Below, piece by piece: positions 1 through 7,567 of a stretch of 64,000 nucleotides of DNA. The stretch comes from Acidobacteriota bacterium (GTDB lineage Bacteria; Acidobacteriota; Terriglobia; Acidiferrales; UBA7541). The stretch is from contig JAFDVY010000001.1 of NCBI GenBank assembly GCA_018268785.1, forward strand, positions 62,001 to 126,000. Direction: 5' to 3'. The position numbers were made by a program, and so were the translations under genes. Every line of letters begins with the position of its first letter. Position 1 is the first letter of the stretch. Below the pieces are notes generated by a model, which saw only the letters and a program-made list of their open reading frames with translations, ran no database searches and was not told the origin of the DNA.

Positions 1-697
1 CTTTATCTTTTGGATCGGTGTAGCTTCCGCCGTTCGTGTTATCAGGCTCATTCCACACATCCCATGCCAGAATTCTCTCGTCACGCCCGAATTTTCCCAC
101 CACGCCGCGCACGTACGCCTCAAGCCGTGGATACTCAGCTCGATCTTCCAGCGCCTTCGCTCCCGGGCTCTGCAGCCAGCGCGAATTGTGCACACCCGGA
201 CGCGGCGGAGCTTGTGGCCCCAGCTTGGGATCCGGGTCCCACACGGAGTCGAACAGCACCAACATCGGCCGAATACGGTGTTTCGCGCAAATCGCAAGAA
301 ATTTATCCAGCCGCTTTGAAAATCCCGCCGCGTCCTGCCTCCACAGCAGATCGTGCAGGAACACGCGCATCGTGTTCAGGCCGATTGATTCCGCCCATCC
401 CAGTTCCAGGTCAATTCGCTTCGGATCGAATGTTTCCGCCTGCCACATCTCCAATTCGTTCGACGCCGTCGCTGGAGTGTAGTTGCTCCCCACCAGCCAC
501 GGCTGCTTCGCATACCACTCATGCGCCTTCTCCGCTGACCATCGGGGAATCTTTTCACTCTTTTGTGGCACAGCTATTCTTGCTTGTCCCGGTCGCCTTT
601 CCGGGGGCCGTGCGCTCTTTTCTGCAACGGCGCAAACGCCGCATGCAAATAGCAACATTGTCGCAATTCCAGCCGCAATTCTGCGCACGCTTCGCAT
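1..697 (-). CDS. Exported glycoside hydrolase (cellulase-like), C-terminus outside window
   Basis: The minus-strand frame is open from an ATG at 697 to the left edge, so 232 codons are visible and the C-terminus is missing. A GGAGGAAG ribosome site sits just upstream and an in-frame TAA at about 720 rules out a longer start. The N-terminus is a signal peptide (MRSVRRIAAGIATMLLFACG). The rest resembles TIM-barrel glycosidases of the GH5/cellulase type: WLVGSNYTPA, GLNTMRVFLHDLLW, and near the edge AWDVWNEPDN, whose Glu would be the acid/base. The substrate cannot be read from this part. It is divergent from the aldo/keto reductase. Confidence 0.85.
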   Translation of the reverse strand, partial: MRSVRRIAAGIATMLLFACGVCAVAEKSARPPERRPGQARIAVPQKSEKIPRWSAEKAHEWYAKQPWLVGSNYTPATASNELEMWQAETFDPKRIDLELGWAESIGLNTMRVFLHDLLWRQDAAGFSKRLDKFLAICAKHRIRPMLVLFDSVWDPDPKLGPQAPPRPGVHNSRWLQSPGAKALEDRAEYPRLEAYVRGVVGKFGRDERILAWDVWNEPDNTNGGSYTDPKDK

Positions 698-801
698 CGT
701 CTTCCTCCGCACTCTCGGTTATATCACTACTCGCTCCAGCCATTCGCGTCGCTGCCTTATACTGAGTTGCTCTCAAATCGCGCGAGGAGAACTTTCGCAC
801 C

Positions 802-1773
802 ATGAAACTGCGCCGCTTTGGCCGAACCGGCTGGCAAGTCAGCGAAATTGGATACGGCATGTGGGGAATGGCCGGCTGGACTGGTTCGGAAGACGCCGAA
901 TCGCTCGCCGCGCTGCAGCGCTCCATTGATCTCGGTTGTAATTTCTTTGACACCGCGTGGGCCTACGGCGACGGCCACAGCGAAGAACTCCTTGGCAAAA
1001 CGCTCCGCGCGAATCCATCAAAAAAACTCTACGTCGCCACAAAAGTTCCGCCGAAAAATCGCCGCTGGCCCGCGCTGAAGGAATTTTCACTCGACGATTG
1101 TTACCCGCCCGACTACGTTTTCGAATACGTGGATAAGAGCCTCAAGAATCTCGGCACGGCTTCGCTCGACCTAATTCAATACCACACGTGGATGGATTCC
1201 TGGCTCGACGACCCGCGCACGCAATCAACAATCGAAAGACTTCGCGCCTCAGGAAAAGTCCGCGCCGTGGGCATCAGCCAGAATCGCTGGGAACCCGAAA
1301 ATGGAATTCGCGCAGTGAAATCTGGCCTGATTGACGCTGTACAGGTCATCTACAACATCTTCGATCAAAATCCCGAAGACGAACTTTTCCCCGCCTGTGG
1401 CAAGCACGATGTCGCCGTGATTGCACGCTGCCCCTTCGACGAAGGCGGCCTGACAGGAACTCTTACAGCCGACACAAAATGGCCTGCCGGAGATTGGCGC
1501 AACGGCTATTTCAACCCGGAAAATTTGAAAGCGACAGTCGAACGTGCAGAAAAACTGAAATCGCTCGTTCCAAGCGGCTCATCGCTACCCGAAATGTCTC
1601 TGCGTTTTATCTTGAACAATCCGGATGTTGCCACCATCATTCCCGGTATGCGCAAGATTCGAAACGTCGAATCCAATCTCGCCGCAAGCGACAAAGGTCC
1701 GCTCACTGCCGACCTTCACGCAAAACTCCGTCCCCACCGCTGGGTCCGCCGCCCCACCCACTGGTCACAATAG
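802..1773 (+). CDS. Aldo/keto reductase
   Basis: A 323-residue cytoplasmic NAD(P)H-dependent oxidoreductase of the aldo/keto reductase superfamily. The N-terminus MKLRRFGRTGWQVSEIGYG is typical. The catalytic tetrad is visible as FFDTAWAYGDG (Asp and Tyr), VATKVPPK (Lys) and DLIQYHTW (His), and GISQNRWEP and IIPGMRKIRNVESN match the cofactor-binding C-terminal half. Length is normal for the family. A GAGGAG site precedes the ATG. The substrate is unknown. The gene stands alone, divergent from the glycosidase, so a sugar or aldehyde role is only a guess. Confidence 0.9.
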   Translation: MKLRRFGRTGWQVSEIGYGMWGMAGWTGSEDAESLAALQRSIDLGCNFFDTAWAYGDGHSEELLGKTLRANPSKKLYVATKVPPKNRRWPALKEFSLDDCYPPDYVFEYVDKSLKNLGTASLDLIQYHTWMDSWLDDPRTQSTIERLRASGKVRAVGISQNRWEPENGIRAVKSGLIDAVQVIYNIFDQNPEDELFPACGKHDVAVIARCPFDEGGLTGTLTADTKWPAGDWRNGYFNPENLKATVERAEKLKSLVPSGSSLPEMSLRFILNNPDVATIIPGMRKIRNVESNLAASDKGPLTADLHAKLRPHRWVRRPTHWSQ

Positions 1774-1784
1774 CTGTCTTAGGT

Positions 1785-1926
1785 GGCATAGGCTTCAGCT
1801 TGTGCTCCGACGACCACGCTCGGAATTTCAAGGCAAGGAGTGATGGCGCAGCGCCCATGCTAACGAGCAAAGGAAACTCCTGCGACTGTTGTTGATAACC
1901 GGCGACCGACTACTCGGGGCTAACTC
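1785..1926 (-). ncRNA. Candidate structured RNA (possible 6S RNA) downstream of zapA
   Basis: This 142-base stretch between aldo/keto reductase and zapA has no ORF but folds well on the minus strand. An inner stem GCA/GGAGU pairs with ACUCC/UGC around a second small hairpin (AUGG-CG / CG-CCAU), and outer arms CCGA and CGGUCGC pair with UCGG and GUGGUCG through several G-U pairs. Two mini-hairpins (CCGAGUAGUCGG and CCGAGC...UCGG) flank it. Position directly after zapA is where 6S RNA lies in many bacteria. No conserved 6S sequence was matched, so this is a structural and positional proposal only. Confidence 0.35.
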
Positions 1927-2217
1927 TCAAGCCGTCTGCTTTAACGCTCGCTCCACTAGCGTCAAGCAACGCTCAGCTTGCTCTTTCAACATCTCTTCCC
2001 GCTCGCCGATTTCTCGCTGCGAAGAATGTAGCTCATCCGCAATCGCCAGCGCCGCCAGCACCGCCACTTTCTGCGTATCCACGGTCCGCGTCGCATCCGC
2101 GATCACATGCATCTTTTCATCCACGTATTTCGCCAGCATCTGTACGTATTTCGCATCCAGGTCCCCCTGAATCGAATACGTCTGCCCGAATATCTCTACT
2201 TTCGTCGGTCCACCCAT
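1927..2217 (-). CDS. zapA: Cell division protein ZapA
   Basis: A 96-residue protein of the ZapA family, which binds and cross-links FtsZ filaments at the division site. The N-terminal KVEIFGQTYSIQGDLDAKYV and the segment ADATRTVDTQKVAVLAALAIADEL match the ZapA globular domain. The rest (SSQREIGEREEMLKEQAERC) is a heptad-like coiled coil, as expected. It is the last gene of the minus-strand translation block, 139 bases after pheT, a common position for zapA. Confidence 0.9.
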   Translation of the reverse strand: MGGPTKVEIFGQTYSIQGDLDAKYVQMLAKYVDEKMHVIADATRTVDTQKVAVLAALAIADELHSSQREIGEREEMLKEQAERCLTLVERALKQTA

Positions 2218-2244
2218 GCGCCTATGTTGCCAGATTTCAAGCGC

Positions 2245-2335
2245 AGGAGTACATCCCCATCACAGAGTCTCCGCGGCCTCTGCGCTCCGGCCTCTGTGCC
2301 CTCTGTGTTATGTTTTGGTTTTGAATTTTGCAGAT
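2245..2335. repeat. Degenerate CACAGAGG-type intergenic repeat
   Basis: The zapA-pheT gap contains several near copies of the unit CCTCTGTG/CTCTGCG (minus strand reads ACACAGAGGGCACAGAGG, then GCAGAGG and GGAGACTCTGTG). Low-complexity CACAGAGG runs like this are known from intergenic DNA of many environmental bacteria. No function is known. It lies inside the probable pheT-zapA transcript. Confidence 0.5.
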
Positions 2336-2356
2336 GAAACAAAGAGCCGCGAGCGC

Positions 2357-4441
2357 TCAATTGGCGCGCAGCGCCGCGCCCAAATTCTTTTCCAGCGCCG
2401 CCACAATCTTTCCCGAATACTCCGCAATCTGCGCATCCGAAAAAGTCGCTTCCCGGCTCTGGAATATCACGCGAATCATCAATGAATATTTTCCAGCCGG
2501 CACATTTTTCCCGCGAAACAAATCCGCCGCCTCGATTGAACTAATCTCCACAATTCCCAGCGACTGAATCGTCTTCGTCACATCCGCGAACTTCACGCCA
2601 TCGGCCAGCAGCAAAGAAAAATCACGCTCCACCGCAGGGAAACGCGGCAGCGGCTCGTACCGCCGCGCGTTTTTCACCCCGTAGTAGGCGCAATAAAACG
2701 GCCCCAGCGCAATTTCCGCCAGAAACACATCTTGCCGGAACTTGTATTTCTCTGCCACGCGCTTCGCCAGCATTCCTGCCGCGCCAAGCTCATTTTCCTT
2801 CAGAAAAATTCTTCCCCGCTTCGCCGCGTTAAGCCACTCAGGCCCGCCGTCCTGCCATCCAATTCCGCCGCTCAAGGTGCCAATCGCGTCCAAGTCGCCC
2901 TTCAAATCAGCAAACGAATAGTCCCGGGCGCCGTCATGCAATCCCTGCGGCCGCACTTCACCTGTCGCGCCAATCGCCAGCACCGGCGTCTCCACCGCCT
3001 CCGCGCCATTCAACGCATACCGCCGCCCGATTTCAAACAGTTTTACATTCCGCTGGCCATGATTCAGATTCCACTCAATCGCTGCGGCCACCGTTACGCT
3101 GCCCGTCGAACGCAGCACGCCCGCTTCTTCCGAAAGCGGGTTCGCCAATTTCGCGGGTGTCACATTCGCTGCGCGAAACAGCTCGTCCCGCTGCGCATCC
3201 ACATGCGGAATCGTCACAATCTCGCGATAGCCCAGCCCCATCAGCCGTTCTCGCAGCCGCGTCTCCGCTTCATACTGCGGCAATCGCGCTGCGCCAGTCC
3301 GCGCCACAGGCAATCGCGCAGGAAACTTGTCCAGCCCGTAAACGCGCGCAATCTCTTCAATTAAATCAATCTCGCGTTCCACTTCTGCTCGCCACGATGG
3401 CTGTGTACATTCCCAAGCGGCCAGCAGCGCACCTTCCTGTCCGCGATTTTGATCCACGCGCACTGGAGCAAATCCCAGCGCGCTCAAGACACGCTCCACT
3501 TCCTTGTCCGGAACGTCCGCGCCCATCACCCGCAAAATCTCAGCCCGAGTCACGGTAATTTTCTTCGCCGCACGCTTTCCCGGATAAACATCCACCACGC
3601 CGCTCAACAATTCGCCGCCAGCTAGCTGCAAGATCAATTCCGCCGCACGCCGAGAAGCCACTTCGGCCATTTCCGGATCAACTCCGCGCCCAAACCGCGT
3701 CGAAGCCTCCGTATGCAATTTCATCGACCGCGCCGCGCGCCGAATCGAAATCGGATCGAAATACGCGCACTCCAGCAAAATATCCTTGGTGGAAAAAGAA
3801 ATTTCAGTGGATGCCCCGCCCATCACGCCGCTGCCAATCGCGCGAGCACCATCTCCATCGCAAACCAGCGGCATCCCCGGATCCATCACGCGCTCGGTTC
3901 CGTCGAGTGTCTGCATTTTCTCGCCCGGCTTTGCCCGGCGCACCACGATGCTCTTGTCGCGCACTTTGCCCAGATCGAACGCATGCATCGGATTTCCCAG
4001 CTCCAGCATCACGTAGTTCGTCACGTCCACCACGTTGCTGATGCTCGTCACACCCGCCGCTTCCAGGCGCTCGCGCAGCCATGCCGGCGACGGTTGAATC
4101 TTCACGCCGCGAATCACTCGCGCCGTATACCGCGCGCACAATTCCGGTGATTCAATCGCCACGCGAACCGCATCGCTGGCTTTTGCCGTTGTGGATTCAA
4201 CCGGCTTCGGAACAATCGGCTTGAGCGGCGTCTTGTAAATCGCGCTCACTTCCCGCGCAATTCCGTACACACTTAAACAATCCGGCCGGTTCGAGGTCAC
4301 TTCCGCGTCAACCACTCCCCCCAGAACGCCCTTTTCCACGCCGCCAATGTTCGTTCCGGACAGCGCAATGCGCGCAGCGATCTCCTCCGCGGACGCCGTC
4401 ACGTCCACAAACTCCTTCAGCCAGTTGTAGACCACCTTCAT
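2357..4441 (-). CDS. pheT: Phenylalanine--tRNA ligase beta subunit, short form
   Basis: The 694-residue beta chain of the (alpha-beta)2 phenylalanyl-tRNA synthetase. The N-terminus MKVVYNWLKEFVDVTASAEE is the B1 domain. The chain passes from SGTNIGGVEKGVLGGVV straight to DAEVTSNRPDCLSVYG, so the roughly 120-residue OB/EMAP-like tRNA-binding domain (B2) seen in E. coli PheT is absent. The B3/B4 domain, B5 (YPGKRAAKKITV onward), the catalytic-like core and the C-terminal ferredoxin-fold domain (RYEPLPRFPAVERDFSLLL) are present. It follows pheS in one operon. Absence of B2 is known in some lineages and does not by itself imply loss of function. Confidence 0.97.
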   Translation of the reverse strand: MKVVYNWLKEFVDVTASAEEIAARIALSGTNIGGVEKGVLGGVVDAEVTSNRPDCLSVYGIAREVSAIYKTPLKPIVPKPVESTTAKASDAVRVAIESPELCARYTARVIRGVKIQPSPAWLRERLEAAGVTSISNVVDVTNYVMLELGNPMHAFDLGKVRDKSIVVRRAKPGEKMQTLDGTERVMDPGMPLVCDGDGARAIGSGVMGGASTEISFSTKDILLECAYFDPISIRRAARSMKLHTEASTRFGRGVDPEMAEVASRRAAELILQLAGGELLSGVVDVYPGKRAAKKITVTRAEILRVMGADVPDKEVERVLSALGFAPVRVDQNRGQEGALLAAWECTQPSWRAEVEREIDLIEEIARVYGLDKFPARLPVARTGAARLPQYEAETRLRERLMGLGYREIVTIPHVDAQRDELFRAANVTPAKLANPLSEEAGVLRSTGSVTVAAAIEWNLNHGQRNVKLFEIGRRYALNGAEAVETPVLAIGATGEVRPQGLHDGARDYSFADLKGDLDAIGTLSGGIGWQDGGPEWLNAAKRGRIFLKENELGAAGMLAKRVAEKYKFRQDVFLAEIALGPFYCAYYGVKNARRYEPLPRFPAVERDFSLLLADGVKFADVTKTIQSLGIVEISSIEAADLFRGKNVPAGKYSLMIRVIFQSREATFSDAQIAEYSGKIVAALEKNLGAALRAN

Positions 4442-4479
4442 CTTATGTTTCCTGCCTCTGAACGCTTTCCCTTTGGAGT

Positions 4480-4502
4480 GCGGCGGCTCGACGCCGCTTT
4501 TT
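4480..4502. repeat. GC-rich palindromic intergenic repeat
   Basis: The pheT-pheS gap carries GCGGCG-GCTCGA-CGCCGC followed on the plus strand by TTTTT. It resembles a terminator read in the plus direction, but no plus-strand gene lies upstream, so it is better read as one of the small palindromic repeats that litter this block. Confidence 0.45.
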
Positions 4503-4531
4503 GTGCGCCGGCAATTCTTAAAGGAACCACC

Positions 4532-5653
4532 TCACGGAAACTGTTTCAAAAACCGCACATCGTTCTGGAAAAACGCCTGAATGTCGTCAATGCCGTACTT
4601 CAGCATCGCCAGCCTGTCGATCCCGATTCCAAACGCAAAACCGCTCACTTTTTTCGGATCGTATCCAACAAATCCGTATACCGCCGGATCCACCATTCCC
4701 GCGCCAAACAACTCAATCCATCCCGCGCCTTTGCATTTCCCGCACGTTCCGGAAGCTGTCGTTCCGCTCCCGCCGCAAAAAACGCAAGACACGTCGAACT
4801 CCACCGACGGCTCCGTAAACGGAAAATAGCTTGGCCGGAACCGCGTCTTCACGTTCGCGCCAAAAAACTGCTTCACAAAATATTCAATCGTTCCGGTGAA
4901 ATCGCAGAAGGTGATATCCGTATCCACGGCCAGACCCTCGACTTGATGAAACGCAAACGAGTGCGTCGCATCCGGATTGTCGCGGCGATACACGCGCCCG
5001 GGCACAATCACGCGCACTGGCGGCTTCTGCTTTTCCATCGTGCGAATCTGCATTGGCGAAGTGTGCGTGCGCAGCAACAACTGTCCGGGCGAGCCTTTCG
5101 GCAAGTCCATGTAAAACGTATCCATGTCATCCCGCACAGGATGATGTTCCGGAATATTCAGCGCTTCGAAGTTGTAATAGGGAGTTTCGATCTCCGGTCC
5201 TTCCACGACCGAAAACCCAATGCTGAAGAAAATGTCTTCAATCTCTTGAAACACCTGCCGGATCAAATGTCGCGACCCCAGCGGCCGCACCACTCCCGGC
5301 AAAGACAAGTCCACGCGGTCCTTCACGTTCTCCCACGCTTCGGTCCCAGCTTTTACTTCAGATTCTAATTGCGCCAGCCGGCCATCTACATATTTCCGAA
5401 GAGCGTTGAATCCCTGCCCGACAACGGCCTTTAACTCGGCGTTCGCCTTCTTCAGCCAATTGTCAGTGATTAGAACAAATATTCCAGATTTGCGTCCCTG
5501 CCACGCGTGGCGCACCGCCTCCCAAGATGCTTCGTCTTGGATCGCCAATACCTCCGTGTCAAAGCGCGCGCGCAATTCTTCGAAAAACGCCGCCACTTGC
5601 TCCGCGCTCTGTACGCCCTGTTCAGCCAGCGTTTTGTCCACAGATGTCGCCAT
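4532..5653 (-). CDS. pheS: Phenylalanine--tRNA ligase alpha subunit
   Basis: The 373-residue catalytic alpha chain that activates phenylalanine and charges tRNA-Phe together with PheT. The coiled-coil N-terminal region (residues 1-90) is followed by the class II core: GSRHLIRQVFQEIEDIFFS, GFSVVEGPEIETPYYNF, THTSPMQIRTM, FAFHQVEGLAVD and the motif 3 region FAFGIGIDRLAMLKYG. A Cys cluster CVFCGG...CGKCKGAGW near residue 275 looks like a zinc knuckle, as in several other bacterial lineages. ATG 5653 with upstream GAGAG is preferred over an in-frame TTG at 5671. Confidence 0.97.
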   Translation of the reverse strand: MATSVDKTLAEQGVQSAEQVAAFFEELRARFDTEVLAIQDEASWEAVRHAWQGRKSGIFVLITDNWLKKANAELKAVVGQGFNALRKYVDGRLAQLESEVKAGTEAWENVKDRVDLSLPGVVRPLGSRHLIRQVFQEIEDIFFSIGFSVVEGPEIETPYYNFEALNIPEHHPVRDDMDTFYMDLPKGSPGQLLLRTHTSPMQIRTMEKQKPPVRVIVPGRVYRRDNPDATHSFAFHQVEGLAVDTDITFCDFTGTIEYFVKQFFGANVKTRFRPSYFPFTEPSVEFDVSCVFCGGSGTTASGTCGKCKGAGWIELFGAGMVDPAVYGFVGYDPKKVSGFAFGIGIDRLAMLKYGIDDIQAFFQNDVRFLKQFP

Positions 5654-5673
5654 CAAGCTCTCACGATACAAGT

Positions 5674-5697
5674 AGGGGCACGATATATCGTGCCCCT
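5674..5697. repeat. Perfect 24-bp palindrome in the rplT-pheS gap
   Basis: AGGGGCACGATA joined directly to its own reverse complement gives a 24-bp perfect palindrome with no loop. It lies 21 bases upstream of the pheS start and would form a hairpin in the rplT-pheS transcript. There is no following U tract on the minus strand, so it is not a standard terminator. It resembles palindromic intergenic repeats of environmental bacteria. Confidence 0.75.
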
Positions 5698-5732
5698 CTT
5701 CAACTTACAACTTATCACTTAGAACTTGCGAC

Positions 5733-6095
5733 TTACTTTTTCGCAGCCGCCGTTTTCGCCTTATCCGCCAGCGCTGCAAATCCCGCAGCATCCTTCACTG
5801 CGATATCAGCCAGCACTTTGCGGTCGAGCTCCACGCCCGCAGCCTTCAATCCGTGAATCAGTTGTCCGTACGTCGTCCCGTTCAACCGGGCCGCCGCGCC
5901 GATACGCTGGATCCACAGCCGGCGATACTCGCGCTTCTTAACACGACGATCTCGCTTCGCATAACGATCCGCGCGATTCGCCGCTTCCTGAGCCGACTGG
6001 TACAGCTTGCTCTTTGTGAGGAAAAATCCTTTGGTCCTCTTGAGGTACTTCTTCCGCCGTGCCCGGCGTTTTGTGCCGCGTTTTACGCGTGCCAT
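5733..6095 (-). CDS. rplT: 50S ribosomal protein L20
   Basis: A 120-residue L20, a 23S rRNA-binding protein needed early in large-subunit assembly. The sequence [19 protein letters not shown] through [20 protein letters not shown] and [17 protein letters not shown] is canonical, followed by an Ala/Lys-rich tail. The frame stays open 72 codons further upstream, but the ATG at 6095 with AAGGAG seven bases away and the conserved MARVKRG fix the start. It lies between rpmI and pheS on the minus strand. Confidence 0.98.
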   Translation of the reverse strand: MARVKRGTKRRARRKKYLKRTKGFFLTKSKLYQSAQEAANRADRYAKRDRRVKKREYRRLWIQRIGAAARLNGTTYGQLIHGLKAAGVELDRKVLADIAVKDAAGFAALADKAKTAAAKK

Positions 6096-6522
6096 GGGTT
6101 TATCTCCTTGTTTTACGGGTCTCGGTCTCCGCCGTCGTAGTGGCGGGTCTTTAGACCCGTTCTTTATTCTTTGCAGAGACAAACAGGACGTGTTCGCACG
6201 CAAAATCCACGCGCACAACACAACGGGTTTGTCTCTGGTGTGTACTGCTTCGCGTTGCTCAGCTTGAAAGAAGGCCGGAGCCTTTGGGCGTCGCGGCTTT
6301 AGCCGCGACAATAGCGCTGCCCCTTTTTCTTCAAACTCGCAACCGCCCTCATCGGCCGGCAGGCACCCGTGTAGCGCTGCCTGGCTCGATTCACGCTCAT
6401 TATTACTAACAAGCGCCTTGCGGAACCGAAGTCCCGCGTTTTCTCAAATAACCGCAATCCGTTGTAAGGGCCGCTTTCTGAAGCGGACCTCAGCGTCTCG
6501 CGTTCACTCAGAAATTCGTTGC
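6096..6522 (-). other. Long rpmI-rplT spacer with repeats and an inverted repeat
   Basis: These 427 bases hold no gene. Three palindromic repeats lie here: the GGGTCTTTAGACCC element (about 6138-6169), GTCGCGGCTTTAGCCGCGAC (6290-6309) and a CCGCTTTCTGAAGCGG-type element (about 6466-6490). In addition CAGAGACAAAC (6174-6184) is exactly complementary to GTTTGTCTCTG (6227-6237), giving an 11-bp stem with a 42-base loop 80-145 bases before the rplT start. L20 in E. coli binds its own operon mRNA. Whether this stem serves the same end is unknown. Confidence 0.5.
6138..6169. repeat. GTAGTGGCGGGTCTTTAGACCCG repeat, copy 1
   Basis: The palindromic core GGGTCTTTAGACCC is followed by GTTCTTT. The same unit recurs almost unchanged at 6775-6806, and in inverted and slightly different form at 22637-22664. 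All copies are intergenic. Confidence 0.8.
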
Positions 6523-6747
6523 TTACAATCCGTACGGCAACATCTGCATCGTCTTCAGCTTGTCCGCTTTGTTCACCAGCGTCAGCTTTTTCAACTTGCG
6601 CATCCGCTTCGCGGCCTTCGTACCCAATAGGTGCCGCTTGCCGGAGTGCATCCGGATAATTTTTCCGGTACCCGTAATCTTGAACCGTTTTGCCGCTCCG
6701 CGGTGCGTCTTCAGCTTCTTCTTCGGGTTCGACTTATTGCGTGGCAT
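6523..6747 (-). CDS. rpmI: 50S ribosomal protein L35
   Basis: A 74-residue basic protein of the L35 family. MPRNKSNPKKKLKTHRGAAK, RFKITGTGKIIR, GKRHLLGTKAAKRMRKL are the family hallmarks, and it is slightly longer at the C-terminus than the usual 64-66 residues. It stands between infC and rplT, the order seen in most bacteria. Confidence 0.97.
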   Translation of the reverse strand: MPRNKSNPKKKLKTHRGAAKRFKITGTGKIIRMHSGKRHLLGTKAAKRMRKLKKLTLVNKADKLKTMQMLPYGL

Positions 6748-6774
6748 GACTCAAAACTCTCCTGATTCTCTTCT

Positions 6775-6806
6775 GTAGTGGCGGGTCTTTAGACCCGTTC
6801 TTTCTT
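6775..6806. repeat. GTAGTGGCGGGTCTTTAGACCCG repeat, copy 2
   Basis: Same orientation as copy 1, and identical over the palindrome and the GTTCTTT tail. It lies in the infC-rpmI gap, 28 bases upstream of the rpmI start. Confidence 0.8.
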
Positions 6807-6827
6807 TCCGGTTTTTTCTAAATCCCC

Positions 6828-7385
6828 TTACGCCTTCGCCGGCGCGCCTGCGCCCTTCTTGGGAGCCAGCAGCGCCACCAAAACGTTTCCTTCCATCCGG
6901 GGCATCGTCTCGATCTGCCCATGCTCGACGATTTCCCCGAGCAGTCGCGTCATTTTTGCGCGACCCACTTCCTGGTGCGCCATTTCGCGCCCACGATGGA
7001 AAATCATCGCGCGCACTTTGTGGCCTTCTCCCAGGAAGCGGATGATCTGGTTCTTCCGAACCTGATAATCGTGTTCCGCCGTCGCCGGCCGGAACTTCAC
7101 TTCTTTCAGTGCGGAACCCCTGCTGCTTTTCCGCTGTTCGTGAGCCTTCTTATTGGCTTGGTAAAGGTACTTGCCGTAGTCCGTGATTTTGCAAACAGGC
7201 GGATCGGCAGTCGGCGAAATTTCCACCAAATCCAGGCCCTTTTCGCGCGCTATCTTCAGCGCCTCAAACGGCTGCATGACTCCAAGCTGCCCGCCTTCGT
7301 CATCGATTACACGGATTTCGCGAGCCCGAATCCTGTCGTTCACTCGTATCCGGTCGCTCTGTTGCCGGAAATTCCGATCTGCGAT
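6828..7385 (-). CDS. infC: Translation initiation factor IF-3, probable ATC start
   Basis: A 185-residue IF-3, which binds the 30S subunit and rejects non-canonical initiation. The N-domain (RVNDRIRAREIRVIDDEGG, KGLDLVEISPTADPPVCKI) and C-domain (RPATAEHDYQVRKNQIIRF) are complete. No ATG lies near the expected N-terminus. The ORF could run upstream to 7472, but that part is not IF-3-like. An ATC at 7385 lies directly after AAGGGGGAG and gives the usual N-terminal length, 14 residues before the conserved Asn of VNDRIRA. Rare starts (AUU, AUC) are known for infC and underlie autogenous control. A GTG at VND would be the alternative. Confidence 0.93.
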   Translation of the reverse strand: MADRNFRQQSDRIRVNDRIRAREIRVIDDEGGQLGVMQPFEALKIAREKGLDLVEISPTADPPVCKITDYGKYLYQANKKAHEQRKSSRGSALKEVKFRPATAEHDYQVRKNQIIRFLGEGHKVRAMIFHRGREMAHQEVGRAKMTRLLGEIVEHGQIETMPRMEGNVLVALLAPKKGAGAPAKA

Positions 7386-7567
7386 AACTCCCCCTTGCCT
7401 CAACGAAAAGCCGGCACGCCTTTCCTGCCAACAACTTACCGGCAAGTGCCCAGCCCGATTCCACCCCGTCAATCCCCGCCAGGCAGAACTTCACCGCTCA
7501 GGGACAGGCTAAAAAGTATAGCACGCCCCCCGAACCTCCCCACAAGCATCAATTCTGCTCCCCGCGA

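Noticed and set aside
1-765. Plus-strand ORFs over the first 765 bases
   Set aside because: They are shadows of the minus-strand glycoside hydrolase, which has a signal peptide and the WNEP motif.
4480-4502. Plus-strand terminator in the pheT-pheS gap
   Set aside because: Hairpin plus TTTTT looks convincing but no plus-strand gene precedes it. It is treated as a palindromic repeat.
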